Assembly: GCF_031458255.1 (NCBI RefSeq)
Contig: NZ_JAVDYC010000001.1
Coordinates: forward strand, 3,853,001 to 3,917,000
Reading direction: 5' to 3'
DNA from: Catenuloplanes niger
GTDB taxonomy: Bacteria > Actinomycetota > Actinomycetes > Mycobacteriales > Micromonosporaceae
DNA length: 64,000 nt
Part shown: piece by piece, positions 55,993 to 64,000 of the stretch
Layout: every line of letters begins with the position of its first letter
How positions within the stretch are numbered: the stretch's first letter is position 1
Made by a program: the position numbers and the translations under genes
Notes under the pieces: model-generated
What the model saw: only the letters and a program-made list of their open reading frames with translations
Told to the model about the DNA's origin: nothing
Database searches by the model: none

Positions 55993-57174
55993 TCAGGCGG
56001 TCATGATGCGGGTGACGTTCGCCGGGGAGAGGTACTCGTCGATCGGCGTGCTGCCCTGGAGCGCACCGAAGAAGCGGGTGGACTCGGCCGGGTCGGACGC
56101 GATCTTCGCGAACAGCGCGGCCTGCTCCGGCGCCGGCGGTTCCATCGAGGCCAGGCCCACGGTCATCCGAAGGTACGGCAGGAAGCGCTCGTCGCGGACG
56201 GTCTGGTACCCGGCGAGCGCGTCCGCCATCGGCCGCTCACCGGACAGGCCCGCGTGCACGGCCGCGGCCAGCCACTCCGCGGACAGGAACGCGTCCATGA
56301 TGCCCGCCGCCATGCACGGGTCCTTGTGGTAACCGGCGTCACCGACCAGCGCCCAGCCGTCGCCGTACGCCTCGCGGAGGAAGTTGGGCACGTCCGCGGT
56401 GCCCCGGATCCGCTCGGTGCGCTCGCCGGCGGCCACCCGCTCCGCCAGGCCCGGCACACGCGCGATCGCGGCCGTGTAGTTGCCCTCGACGTCCGCGCGG
56501 AAGTCGTGGAAGTCCGCGATCGGGCAGGCCACGAACACCACGGCGGTCCCGTCGTTGGTCGGGAACACCACCACCGTACGGTCGCCGAGGTTGTAGATCT
56601 CCGCGCCGTCCCGCGAGACGCCGGTGTAGTACGCGTAGTAGCCCGCGGTCAGCGACGGCGTGTCCGCGTAGGCCTTCGCCCCGACCGCCTTGGCGACCGT
56701 GGAGTGCAGGCCGTCCGCGCCGATCACGATGCGCGCCCGCTCGACCGCGCCGTCCCGGGTCCGCACGCCGGTGACCGTGCCGTCCTCGATCAGGATCTCG
56801 TCCACGCCGGTGCCGGTACGCACCTCCACGCCCGCGTCCCGGGCCGCGCCGACCAGGATCTCGTCCAGCGCGGTGCGGCGTACGCAGTAGGGCGACTCGG
56901 CACCCTCGAACGGCGGCGGCTGGCCGACGATCGCGAACGGGCCGAAGTCCATGGTGAACGTCGTGTGCGGGGGCGCGCCGGTCGCGACCACCGCGTCGTG
57001 CAGGCCCCACCGCTTGAGCGCGGCCATCGCGGGGACGTGCATCAGGTGCGTCGACAGGGTGTCGCTGGGAAACGTGGCCCGGTCCAGGAGCAGAACGCTG
57101 TGCCCCTGACGGGCCAGCAACATGGCGGTCGGCGAGCCCGCGGTGCGCGCGCCGACAACGATCGCGTCATACAT
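55993..57174 (-). CDS. FAD-dependent monooxygenase / oxidoreductase
   Basis: A 393-residue PHBH-type flavoprotein. The N-terminal dinucleotide fold reads YDAIVVGARTAGSPTAMLLA; its loop is GARTAG, a known variant of GxGxxG in this branch. The DG motif is VIGADGLHS, and the second FAD motif is WALVGDAGYHKDPCMAAGI. The family hydroxylates or dehydrogenates aromatic or polyketide-type substrates. Neighbours do not form a biosynthetic cluster, so the substrate is unknown. ATG at 57174. Confidence 0.88.
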   Translation of the reverse strand: MYDAIVVGARTAGSPTAMLLARQGHSVLLLDRATFPSDTLSTHLMHVPAMAALKRWGLHDAVVATGAPPHTTFTMDFGPFAIVGQPPPFEGAESPYCVRRTALDEILVGAARDAGVEVRTGTGVDEILIEDGTVTGVRTRDGAVERARIVIGADGLHSTVAKAVGAKAYADTPSLTAGYYAYYTGVSRDGAEIYNLGDRTVVVFPTNDGTAVVFVACPIADFHDFRADVEGNYTAAIARVPGLAERVAAGERTERIRGTADVPNFLREAYGDGWALVGDAGYHKDPCMAAGIMDAFLSAEWLAAAVHAGLSGERPMADALAGYQTVRDERFLPYLRMTVGLASMEPPAPEQAALFAKIASDPAESTRFFGALQGSTPIDEYLSPANVTRIMTA

Positions 57175-57260
57175 GATCCCACCGTGGTCGACCGGGACCG
57201 GTGCGTCAACGAGGTGACCGGCTGGCCGTTCGGCCGATGTTTCATGGCACCTTTGTACAC

Positions 57261-58517
57261 ATGGAGATCACGACTGTTGACCTCGACGCGCCCCCGCAAC
57301 TGTGGGCGCGGTGGGTCGCGCAGGCGGCCGCGCTCGCGACGATCGGATACCGGGACGTGTACTGGATCGACGGTGCCGGCGCGCACCACGACGATCACGG
57401 CGGCAACTACGCCCGGCTGACCCTGATCGACGGCGACCGGGCGGTGCTCTTCGGGTACGACCACGAGTACAGCCGAACCGTGGACCACAGCCCGCCGATC
57501 GACCTGCTGGCCGGCGCGCCCGAGTGGCTGCCCTGGGCGGACCTGACCTCGGCCGCGAATCTCGACCGGCTCGGGTACGTCTACTGGTACGACAAGGCCT
57601 GGCACCGCGTCGCGTACCCGCACGACCTGGGCGACGACGGTCTGCTGGCCACGGTCCGCGAGGTGATCGACGACGAGCAGGCGCTGCTGGCGCTCGGTGA
57701 GATCGTCTTCGAGTGGGGCCGGCACGGTCCCGCCGACTCGGTGCGCGAGCGCGCGTCCGTGAACGCGGCCGCGGACCGGCTGCTGGCCGCCGCGTACGCC
57801 CGCGCGGTGGACGAGACCGTGCTGTGGAACCTGCTCGGCCGGATCAGCGCGGTGCAACCCGACCCGCGTGCCGGCGTGGCCGCGGCCGCGCAGGGCGGCG
57901 GCACTCCGGGCAGCGCCGCGCCGTTCGTGCCGGCCGCGCCCGCGCGCCCGGTCCGCCGCCGGGTCCGCGCGCTCAGCGACGAACAGCACCAGCAGCTGGT
58001 CTGGACCGCGATGCGGCAGGCCCACGAGCTGGACCGGCCGGACGAGACGACCTACCCGGCGTCGCCGGAACTGACCGCGCTGATCCACTGGGCGCGCGGC
58101 CGGGCGCCGCGCGGCGACGGCCGCTGCTCGGCGCTGTTCCAGCTGGAGATCGACGGCTCCAGCGAGCAACCCGGCGAGTTCCCGCCCGCGACCCGCGAGG
58201 GGGAGAACTCCTGGTCGGCGTACCGGGAGGCGAGCGACCTGGTCCGCGCACTGTGGACGGCGGAGAACGCCGGTGGCCGCGGCCGGTGGCTGTTCGTGCG
58301 GCTGGAGACGAGCGCGGACGACTTCCGCGTCGAACGGCGCTGGGACTCGTGGCCGGAGTGGTGGGAGTACGACGGCATCACCGGCCCCTGGCTGGACCAG
58401 CTGAACGCGGAGATGACGCGCCGGTCACCGCAGTGGCGCCCGGACTGGGCCGTGCTGCTCGACACGGAGGTGGCCTGGAGCGGCCCGCCGGACCGCTACG
58501 CCCATCTGCTCGACTAG
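57261..58517 (+). CDS. Uncharacterised Trp/Asp-rich protein, possibly immunity-like
   Basis: A 418-residue soluble protein I do not recognise; no signal peptide or membrane segment. The N-terminal domain (1-190) has YWIDGAGAHHDDHGGNYARL, VLFGYDHEYSRTVDHSPPI and LLAGAPEWLPWADLTSAANL. A Pro/Ala-rich linker (about 195-230) leads to a C-terminal domain with WWEYDGITGPWL and RRWDSWPEW, a pattern like the W-PEW segments in YezG/DUF600-type immunity proteins. That similarity is weak and is inference only. ATG 57261 is taken; an ATG at 57237 is in frame. It stands alone, divergent from the FAD monooxygenase. Confidence 0.6.
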   Translation: MEITTVDLDAPPQLWARWVAQAAALATIGYRDVYWIDGAGAHHDDHGGNYARLTLIDGDRAVLFGYDHEYSRTVDHSPPIDLLAGAPEWLPWADLTSAANLDRLGYVYWYDKAWHRVAYPHDLGDDGLLATVREVIDDEQALLALGEIVFEWGRHGPADSVRERASVNAAADRLLAAAYARAVDETVLWNLLGRISAVQPDPRAGVAAAAQGGGTPGSAAPFVPAAPARPVRRRVRALSDEQHQQLVWTAMRQAHELDRPDETTYPASPELTALIHWARGRAPRGDGRCSALFQLEIDGSSEQPGEFPPATREGENSWSAYREASDLVRALWTAENAGGRGRWLFVRLETSADDFRVERRWDSWPEWWEYDGITGPWLDQLNAEMTRRSPQWRPDWAVLLDTEVAWSGPPDRYAHLLD

Positions 58518-58522
58518 GGCCT

Positions 58523-59287
58523 TCAGCGCACCGGGACGACCAGGGGTCCGTGTTCGCCGGGCAGGACACGGACCCGGGCCCGGTAGTGCGTGGCCAGCAG
58601 CGACTCGGTCAGCACCTCGGCCGGGGTGCCCACGGCCGCCACCCGGCCGGCCGCGAGCAGCACCATGCGGTCCGCGTACTCGCCCGCGATCGACAGGTCG
58701 TGCATGGTGGCGACCACGGTCAGCCCGCGGTCCCGGCGGAGCCGGTCGACCAGGTCGAGCACGTCCTGCTGGTGGCCGATGTCGAGCGCGCTGGTCGGCT
58801 CGTCGAGCAGCAGCAGCGGGGCGCGCTGGGCGAGCGCGCGGGCCAGGAACGCGCGCTGCCGCTCGCCGCCGGACAGCGTGGTCATCGGCCGGTCCGCGAA
58901 CGTGACCAGGTCCAGCGCCGCGATCTCCTCGTCCGCGACGGCCAGGTCCGCGGCGGACTCGCGGCCGAGCGGCGGCACGTAGGGGGTGCGGCCGAGCAGC
59001 ACGTACTCGCGGACCGTCATGCCGGGCGGCACCGCCGGGCTCTGCGCGACCGTGGCCATCCGCCGGGCCCGCTCGCGCCGCCGCAGCGCGGTGACCTCCA
59101 CGCCGGGGTCCAGTCCGACGCTGCCGGTGTACGGCACCGCGCCGGTCAGCGCGCGCAGCAGCGTCGACTTGCCCGCGCCGTTCGGCCCGATGACCGTCAC
59201 CCACTCGCCGGGCGCCACGGAGAGGTCCACGCCGTCCAGGACCGTCGCGCCGCCGAGCAGCACCCGCAGACCGCGGACCCGGATCAC
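58523..59287 (-). CDS. btuD: Cobalamin-type ABC transporter, ATPase
   Basis: A 254-residue FepC/BtuD-family ATPase. Walker A is GPNGAGKS (34-41), the signature LSGGERQ begins at 138, Walker B is LLLLDEP (158-164), and the H-loop His is in ATMHDLS. GTG 59287 overlaps the permease stop (GTGA). The cobalamin riboswitch ahead of the operon makes vitamin B12 or cobinamide uptake the likely role; without it, siderophore or heme would be equally possible. The stop lies 5 bp from the convergent gene's stop. Confidence 0.88.
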   Translation of the reverse strand: MIRVRGLRVLLGGATVLDGVDLSVAPGEWVTVIGPNGAGKSTLLRALTGAVPYTGSVGLDPGVEVTALRRRERARRMATVAQSPAVPPGMTVREYVLLGRTPYVPPLGRESAADLAVADEEIAALDLVTFADRPMTTLSGGERQRAFLARALAQRAPLLLLDEPTSALDIGHQQDVLDLVDRLRRDRGLTVVATMHDLSIAGEYADRMVLLAAGRVAAVGTPAEVLTESLLATHYRARVRVLPGEHGPLVVPVR

Positions 59288-60300
59288 AGCGCCACCCGCC
59301 GGTGGGTACGCAGCACCAGCACGAAGAACGGCGCGCCGAACAACGCGGTGATCACGCCGATCGGCACCTCGGCCGGCGCCACCGCGGTGCGCGCGACCAG
59401 GTCGGCCAGCATCAGGAACGCGGCGCCGAACAGCATCGACAGCGGCAGGACCGCCCGGTACGACGCACCGGCCAGCAGCCGGACCGTGTGCGGCACGATC
59501 ACGCCGACGAAGCCGATCAGCCCGGAGACCGAGACCGCGGCCGCGGTGCCCAGCGACGCGGCCGCGACCAGGATCAGCCGGGAGCGCTGCGGATGCAGGC
59601 CCAGCCCGGCCGCCTCCTCGTCGCCGACCGTGAGCACGTCCAGCTCGCGCCGGTGCAGCAGCACCACGACCGCGGTGACCACCACGTACGGCAGCAGCAT
59701 GCGCACGTCCGACCAGCCGCCGGTGGCGAGCCGGCCGAGCAGCCAGGAGTAGATCTCGCGCAGGTCGTCCGCGTGCCGCTGCATCAGCCAGGTCTGCCCG
59801 GCCTCCAGGAACGCGGCCACCGCGACGCCCGCGAGGATCAGCGCGGCCGGTGACCGGTCCCGGCCGCCGGCCGCGCCGAGCAGGTAGGTCAGTCCGATCG
59901 CGGCCAGCGCACCGGTGAACGCGGCGGCCGGGAGCAGCGTGCGCGGACCGTCCAGCGCGATCACCGCGGTGGCGGCCAGTCCCGCGCCGGCCGCCACGCC
60001 GAGCAGGTACGGGTCGGCCAGTGGGTTCCGGAACACGCCCTGGTAGGCGGCGCCGGCCAGGGCCAGCATCGCGCCGACGAGCAGGCCCAGCACCACGCGC
60101 GGCAACCGCAACTGCAGCAGCACCGCGACCTCGCGCTCGTCCAGGCCGCTCGTCATCCGTACCCCCGGAAGGAGGTTGACGATCTCCGTCGCGACGGCGA
60201 CGGGCGGCAGCGGGACCGGCCCGAACGCGAGCCCGGCGACACCCGCCACGGCCACCGCGAGCAGGCCGGTCAGCCACCACAGCGGCCGCAGCCGGGTCAC
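59284..60300 (-). CDS. btuC: Cobalamin-type ABC transporter, permease
   Basis: A 338-residue FecCD-family permease with about ten helices. Landmarks: LRLPRVVLGLLVGAMLALAGAAYQGVFRNPLADPYLLG (about 67-104, the conserved N-terminal FecCD motif), GRLATGGW and GLIGFVGVIVPHTVRLL. GTG 60300 overlaps the binding-protein stop (GTGA), and its own stop overlaps the ATPase start in the same way. Forms the membrane channel of the importer. Confidence 0.9.
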   Translation of the reverse strand: MTRLRPLWWLTGLLAVAVAGVAGLAFGPVPLPPVAVATEIVNLLPGVRMTSGLDEREVAVLLQLRLPRVVLGLLVGAMLALAGAAYQGVFRNPLADPYLLGVAAGAGLAATAVIALDGPRTLLPAAAFTGALAAIGLTYLLGAAGGRDRSPAALILAGVAVAAFLEAGQTWLMQRHADDLREIYSWLLGRLATGGWSDVRMLLPYVVVTAVVVLLHRRELDVLTVGDEEAAGLGLHPQRSRLILVAAASLGTAAAVSVSGLIGFVGVIVPHTVRLLAGASYRAVLPLSMLFGAAFLMLADLVARTAVAPAEVPIGVITALFGAPFFVLVLRTHRRVAL

Positions 60301-61217
60301 GCGGGGACCTTGGCCACCGCGTCCGTGACCGCGCGGACCAGGTCGACGACGCGCGGGCCCCAGCGGGACGCGACGTCGTCGTCGAGCGCCACGACCTGCT
60401 TCGCCCGCACCGCGGTCATGGTGTCCCAGCCGGGCCGGGCCGCGACGGTCGCCGCGCTCTGCGCGCAGCAGGTGACGTCGGCCAGGAAGATCAAGTCGGG
60501 GTTCGCCTTCACCAGGAACTCCTGGTTGAGCTGCGGATATCCGCCGGCGGCGCCGTTCGCGTCGGCCGGATCGGCCACGTTGGTCAGCCCGGCACGGCCG
60601 AGCAGCGCGCCGACGAACGTGGTGGACGTCGCCGAGTACAGCTCCGGACCGAGCTCGTAGTAGTAGGTCAGCGGCTTGGCCCGTTCCGGCAGGGCGGCGA
60701 CCAGCTTGTCGATCTCGGTGCCGACCTGGCCGACCAGGGCGTCGGCCGGGTGCCCGGTCAGCGTGCCCAGCTCGCGCCACTGGCGGAACGCGTCGTCCAG
60801 CGAGGTCGCGGCCGGGGCCAGGTAGACCGGGATCCGCAGCGTGGTGAGCGACGCGACGATGCCGTTGATGTCGTTCGAGAGCACCACCAGGTCCGGCGTC
60901 CGCGCGGTGATCGCCTCCGCGTTCGGCTGGAAGCCGGACAGATCAGTCACCGGCACGCCGGCCGGGTAGTCGGACTGGTCGTCGACCGCGACCACCTGCG
61001 GTCCGGCGCCGATCGCGAACAGCACCTCGGTGGCGGTCGGGGAGAGCGAGACGATCCGGTCCGGCCGCTCGTCGAGCGTGACGCCGCCGACCGTGACCGG
61101 GAACGCGGCGCTCGCCGGGGAGGACGCCGCGGGCGGTGCCGGTTCGTCCGGGCTCGCACACCCCCCGATCGTCAGCAGGGCGAGAATCACTGCGAGGGTA
61201 CGACGTCCGCGCGCCAC
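60297..61217 (-). CDS. btuF: Cobalamin-type ABC transporter, substrate-binding lipoprotein
   Basis: A 306-residue lipoprotein. The signal ends in the lipobox LTIGGC (Cys20), after VARGRRTLAV. The fold is the two-lobe FecB/BtuF type: RIVSLSPTATEVLFAIGAG, DLVVLSNDINGIVASL, a bridging helix and ANPDLIFLADVTC. GTG 61217 is preferred because GGAGG lies 5 bases upstream. The start region lies just below a cobalamin riboswitch and a hairpin that overlaps the ribosome site. Confidence 0.9.
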   Translation of the reverse strand: MARGRRTLAVILALLTIGGCASPDEPAPPAASSPASAAFPVTVGGVTLDERPDRIVSLSPTATEVLFAIGAGPQVVAVDDQSDYPAGVPVTDLSGFQPNAEAITARTPDLVVLSNDINGIVASLTTLRIPVYLAPAATSLDDAFRQWRELGTLTGHPADALVGQVGTEIDKLVAALPERAKPLTYYYELGPELYSATSTTFVGALLGRAGLTNVADPADANGAAGGYPQLNQEFLVKANPDLIFLADVTCCAQSAATVAARPGWDTMTAVRAKQVVALDDDVASRWGPRVVDLVRAVTDAVAKVPA

Positions 61218-61225
61218 GGCCACCT

Positions 61226-61245
61226 CCGGTTCGACGGCGAACCGG
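61226..61245 (-). promoter_or_regulatory. Candidate SD-sequestering hairpin (riboswitch expression platform)
   Basis: On the minus strand CCGGTTCG-CCGT-CGAACCGG forms an 8-bp stem (61245-61226) whose 3' arm runs into the GGAGG ribosome site (61227-61223) of the btuF gene. It could hide the site when cobalamin is bound. Confidence 0.55.
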
Positions 61246-61279
61246 CACGCGTCGTCGCGACGCGCCCCGGTCCGCGAGG

Positions 61280-61385
61280 GCGTTGATCGCAACCGTGCTC
61301 CGCAGGCGACCTGGCTTTCACAGTTGCGGGACAGCGCCGGATTCGCACCGGACTTCGCTGCGGGAACGGTTCCTACCCCAGACGC
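61280..61385 (-). ncRNA. Cobalamin riboswitch upstream of btuFCD
   Basis: The minus strand carries the textbook aptamer: AGTCCGGTGCGAATCCGG, then GCTGTCCCGCAACTGTGA (the usual CCACTGT is AACTGT here) and the B12 box AGCCAGGTCGCCTGCG (61316-61301). AACCGT (61371-61366) can pair with ACGGTT (61296-61291) to close the structure. It lies 70-160 bp before the binding-protein start. Boundaries are approximate. In known systems cobalamin binding lowers expression of uptake genes. Confidence 0.93.
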
Positions 61386-61392
61386 TAGTGCA

Positions 61393-61416
61393 GGCCCCGG
61401 CCTTTCGACCGGGGCC
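61393..61416 (-). terminator. Hairpin after the M14 carboxypeptidase gene
   Basis: Stem GGCCCCGG (61393-61400) and CCGGGGCC (61409-61416), 8-base loop, 22 bp after the carboxypeptidase stop and just upstream of the riboswitch aptamer. It separates the two transcripts. Confidence 0.75.
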
Positions 61417-61437
61417 CGCGTCAACTGTGACCGGGAA

Positions 61438-62739
61438 CTAGCAGTAGGTGGCCTGCTTGCCGATGATCCGGTACGGGCAGTCGCTGTACTCCGCGAGCAG
61501 CAGCACCGCGGTCCGGTTCACCGCGGTCTGCGCCGGGATCACCTCGTCGGGCGGGTAGAAGCCGCCGCCGCTGCCGCTGGACCCCGGGTACATCTCGAAC
61601 GTGTACGCGAAGATCTTGTGGGTGGCCCACATCCAGTCGAGACTGTCGCCGTCCGTGATGTAGAGATCACTGGACTGTTCCGGTGTGTACCCGTTCAGGT
61701 TCGCCATCTGCGTGCCGAGCGTCGCGAACGTGTTGTACTGGTCCGCGTTCATCCCGGCGGCCGTGTTCGCCGTGGTGTAGCCGTACGGCCAGAGCACCAG
61801 CTTCGAGTACGTGTGCCAGTCGATGTTCGTCTTGATCTGCTGCACGCCGCCGACCACCCGGCTGTTGACGAAGTCGCGCAGCGCCCGGGTCTCCGGCGCG
61901 GAGAACGCGGACGGCCCGCGGTAGGTCGCCGACGACGTGGAGCCGGACGAGCCGCCGCAGCAGCCCCAGTTGTAGCCCCAGTTGCGGTTCAGGTCGGTGC
62001 CCACGTTGGACGAGCCGGAGTTCGGCTGCCGGTTCTTGCGCCACGACCGGTACGCCCCGGTGGCGATGTCGTACTCGCTGCCGTCCGGGTTGACGGTCGG
62101 CACGATCCAGATCTCGCGCGAGTTCACGATGTTCGTGATCCGGCTGTCCGTGCCGTAGTTGTCGGTGAACAGGTTGAGCAGGTAGATCGCCATCTCGACG
62201 GTCAGGTGCTCACGCGCGTGCTGCTGGTGGTTGAACAGGATCTCCGGTTCGCTCTCGTCCGTCGCCACGTTGTCGGAGATCTTGATGACCGGCAGGTCAC
62301 GGCCCTCGTACGACCGGCCGATGCTGGTCTTGCGGGCGATCGTCGGGTGGTCGGACACCACCTGGTTGATCACCGCGGTCATCTCCGCGTAGTTGTGGTA
62401 GTTCGAGTCGGCCGGCGGGAAGTCCAGCGTGCCGAAGTCGCTCGCGGACGGCGCGGCCACGGCCTGCACCTGGTAGCCGAGCGCGCGGATCGACGACAGT
62501 TCGGCCGCGGTGGCGGAGACGGTGACGACGCCGTGCTCCTGGACAGCGTCGATGGCCGCGCCGGTGCGGGCGATCGCGTTGCGCGCGTCGGCCGTGCGCA
62601 CGCCGGAGACGGTGTACTGGGTGGTCCGGCCGCTGTCTTGCGGCTCCGCCGGACGCGCGGTCGCGGGCCCGGTCGCGGTGACCACCAGCGCCAGGGCGGC
62701 GACTGCTGCCACGGCGAGGCGGATGCGGGAGGTGGACAC
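61438..62739 (-). CDS. Secreted M14 zinc carboxypeptidase
   Basis: A 433-residue exported metallocarboxypeptidase. A signal peptide (1-28, ending ATARPA) is followed by a propeptide-like region (35-100) and the catalytic domain. Zinc ligands are His174 and Glu177 (QHAREHL) and His309 (DWHTYS); the catalytic Glu is Glu382 (YTFEMYPG). [17 protein letters not shown] and the [14 protein letters not shown] segment are typical of the carboxypeptidase T-like branch. AGGAGG precedes the GTG at 62739 by 7 bases. It trims C-terminal residues from extracellular peptides; specificity cannot be fixed here. Confidence 0.92.
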   Translation of the reverse strand: MSTSRIRLAVAAVAALALVVTATGPATARPAEPQDSGRTTQYTVSGVRTADARNAIARTGAAIDAVQEHGVVTVSATAAELSSIRALGYQVQAVAAPSASDFGTLDFPPADSNYHNYAEMTAVINQVVSDHPTIARKTSIGRSYEGRDLPVIKISDNVATDESEPEILFNHQQHAREHLTVEMAIYLLNLFTDNYGTDSRITNIVNSREIWIVPTVNPDGSEYDIATGAYRSWRKNRQPNSGSSNVGTDLNRNWGYNWGCCGGSSGSTSSATYRGPSAFSAPETRALRDFVNSRVVGGVQQIKTNIDWHTYSKLVLWPYGYTTANTAAGMNADQYNTFATLGTQMANLNGYTPEQSSDLYITDGDSLDWMWATHKIFAYTFEMYPGSSGSGGGFYPPDEVIPAQTAVNRTAVLLLAEYSDCPYRIIGKQATYC

Positions 62740-62849
62740 GGTTGAGCCTCCTGGGGGTGGGGAGGTACGTCCGCACACTCCACCACCGCGAGCGTGATCA
62801 GCTCAATACGCTTCGATATCCCAAAGCGATCATCCCGCCGATGACATGG

Positions 62850-63113
62850 TCAGCCCTTCGCGGCCGGCTCTTCCTCTTCGCCCGCCAGCGCGGCACGGAG
62901 GCGGGCGCGCTCGGCCTTGCGCCGGTCCGCGCGGGCGGCCAACTCGGTCGCCATCTCGTCACGCCACTGGCCGAGCAGGAAGTACGACGCGACCGCGGAG
63001 AGCAGCAACGCCACGATCAGCTTGATGAAGATGTCCGTGTCGACGAACCACATCGCCGCCAGGAACGCCAGGAAGAGACCGATCCGGCCGGCCGTGTACT
63101 TGATCGCGGCCAC
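62850..63113 (-). CDS. Small membrane protein, DUF4229-like
   Basis: An 87-residue protein with two hydrophobic helices (GRIGLFLAFLAAMWFV and FIKLIVALLLSAVASYFLL) and a charged C-terminal tail (RADRRKAERARLRAAL). The size and pattern match DUF4229. I recall such genes next to mqnE in Streptomyces menaquinone clusters, which fits the MqnE-like gene 49 bp upstream. GTG at 63113. Function unknown. Confidence 0.7.
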   Translation of the reverse strand: MAAIKYTAGRIGLFLAFLAAMWFVDTDIFIKLIVALLLSAVASYFLLGQWRDEMATELAARADRRKAERARLRAALAGEEEEPAAKG

Positions 63114-63162
63114 AGCGCCTCACCTCTTCAGCCGGGAACCACAACCATCAGAGGGTACGCCG

Positions 63163-63828
63163 TCAGGCCCAGACCTTCTGCGGTACGGCCCGGCGGTCCG
63201 CCAGCGGGGCCGGCGCGTCGTACTCGCGGACCACGCCGTAGGACGCGTCCCGCTCGACCGGCCGCAGCCCGGCGTCCCAGATCAGCTCCAGCAGCTCCTG
63301 GCCCGGGTCCAGCTCGACCGCGCGCTTGTCCGCGTTGCGCCACCGCTGCTCCGGAGTCCCCTCCTCGTCCCGCTCGCCGGACGGGATGCCGGCCAGATCG
63401 TCCGCGCCGTAGTTGAGCAACAACTGGACCAGCGCCGGGCCGTGCGAGGCGTAGTCGGCGGTGAGGTGGACGGCCGGGTCGAGCAGCAGCCGGGCGACCG
63501 CGAACGTGCGGAGCGCCTCGGCGGGCGCACCGTCCTCTTTGACGAGCGTGACGGACGGCGGCCGAAGATCTTCACGGAGATTTAGCACCGCGTCCACCAG
63601 GTGCGCGGCCGGGTCCTCGGCGCGGCCGTAGGCGATCTCACCCGCGTCGATGGACCGATCGGCGGCGAACGTCACCCGGTCGGCGTACGACTCGGTCCGG
63701 CGGTGGTGGGCCAACCTGCCCAGCCAGGCCAGCTCGTCCGTGCCGAAGAGGACAATTCCGTCATCTCGGGTGAGCCGTTCCCCGGCGTAGACCTTCTGCT
63801 CCAGCGTGCGCTTCAGCCCGGAATCCAT
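63163..63828 (-). CDS. MqnE-like protein lacking the radical-SAM core
   Basis: A 221-residue protein with an MqnE-type N-terminus (MDSGLKRTLEQKVYAGERLT, then ELAWLGRLAHH) and C-terminus (AEALRTFAVARLLLD, then LIWDAGLRPVER and REYDAP), as in aminofutalosine synthase. Between them, ADRVTFAADRSIDAG aligns with the strand before the cluster loop, and IAYGRAEDPAAHLVDAVLNL aligns with a late barrel segment. About 170 residues including CxxxCxxC are missing, and the protein contains no cysteine. The frame is intact and codon use is normal, so it is likely expressed. It cannot do the radical-SAM reaction; it may be a repurposed paralog or a relic. ATG 63828. Confidence 0.75.
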   Translation of the reverse strand: MDSGLKRTLEQKVYAGERLTRDDGIVLFGTDELAWLGRLAHHRRTESYADRVTFAADRSIDAGEIAYGRAEDPAAHLVDAVLNLREDLRPPSVTLVKEDGAPAEALRTFAVARLLLDPAVHLTADYASHGPALVQLLLNYGADDLAGIPSGERDEEGTPEQRWRNADKRAVELDPGQELLELIWDAGLRPVERDASYGVVREYDAPAPLADRRAVPQKVWA

Positions 63829-64000
63829 GCTCAGAGCGTACGTGGCCGGAATCTGAACGACCGGCCGGCTGCAACGGATCTCACGTCGGGTCGCCGGGCT
63901 CAACTTTCCGATTTATCCGTCCAAATCGCTCGAATCTCAGGGAGTTCACAGCGTCGGATCGTCATTGACCGATCGACACCCTGTGGGAGTGTGAGGTACA
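63829..64000. other. Intergenic region at the right edge
   Basis: No gene starts within these 172 bp. It holds the promoter of the MqnE-like gene on the minus strand and possibly one for a gene beyond the edge on the plus strand (TTGACC at 63965-63970, no clear -10 partner). Confidence 0.35.

Noticed and set aside
55993-57174. Broken FAD-binding motif in the monooxygenase
   Set aside because: GARTAG deviates from GxGxxG, but GARxAG is a familiar variant in this family and the other FAD motifs are intact.
63961-64000. Plus-strand promoter at the right edge (TTGACC)
   Set aside because: No convincing -10 element at 16-19 bp spacing and the downstream gene is outside the window.

Overview
The window is chromosomal DNA from a very GC-rich, GTG-start-rich actinobacterium. 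Several features point to a mycelial actinomycete, most likely Micromonosporaceae (Actinoplanes/Micromonospora-like): a class I lysyl-tRNA synthetase, futalosine-pathway menaquinone genes beside a complete 14-gene nuo operon (an arrangement I recall from Streptomyces and relatives), ESX/type VII secretion parts, a SigK/RskA-like pair and a Tat-exported PhoX. The family assignment is inference; no rRNA or species marker is present. I saw no tRNA, rRNA, CRISPR array, insertion sequence or prophage.

Layout. 1-4.5 kb: edge of a type VII secretion locus (SseB-domain protein, mycosin protease, a coupled pair of WXG100 proteins, EccB) with 82-bp tandem repeats after the mycosin gene. 4.8-12 kb: holin-like membrane protein, RarD permease, an ECF sigma/anti-sigma pair, PhoX phosphatase with a PHO-box-like element, and an IclR regulator divergent from an MFS transporter. 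12-36.7 kb, nearly all on the minus strand: the respiratory block, with mqnC, a sortase-type surface protein, menG, menJ-like reductase, nuoABCDEFGHIJKLMN, a long-chain polyprenyl diphosphate synthase and lysS. 36.8-41.6 kb: SNF2 helicase with a SWIM-domain partner, and an aldo/keto reductase. 41.6-45.1 kb: paaABCDE phenylacetyl-CoA epoxidase. 45.1-47 kb: a beta-lactamase-fold protein and mqnA. 47-58.5 kb: accessory genes (GNAT, His-rich membrane protein, ArsR-MFS pair, HelD-type helicase, GH15 hydrolase, CPBP protease, FAD monooxygenase, an unknown protein). 58.5-64 kb: a btuFCD-type cobalamin importer under a cobalamin riboswitch, an M14 carboxypeptidase, a DUF4229-like protein and an unusual MqnE-like protein.

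How the genes work together. Most of the centre makes and uses menaquinone. MqnA and MqnC act in the futalosine route to the naphthoquinone ring, the polyprenyl synthase supplies the tail, MenG methylates the ring, the MenJ-like enzyme reduces one isoprene unit, and NDH-1 reduces the product with NADH. The last gene in the window resembles MqnE at both ends but lacks the radical-SAM core and contains no cysteine, so it cannot be the aminofutalosine synthase. I consider it the most interesting object here.

Tightly packed operons use GTGA/ATGA or TGATG overlaps (nuo, paa, btu, the sigma pair, the WXG pair, SNF2-SWIM). Convergent gene pairs are usually separated by strong GC hairpins. Several intergenic regions carry short tandem repeats at gene 3' ends.
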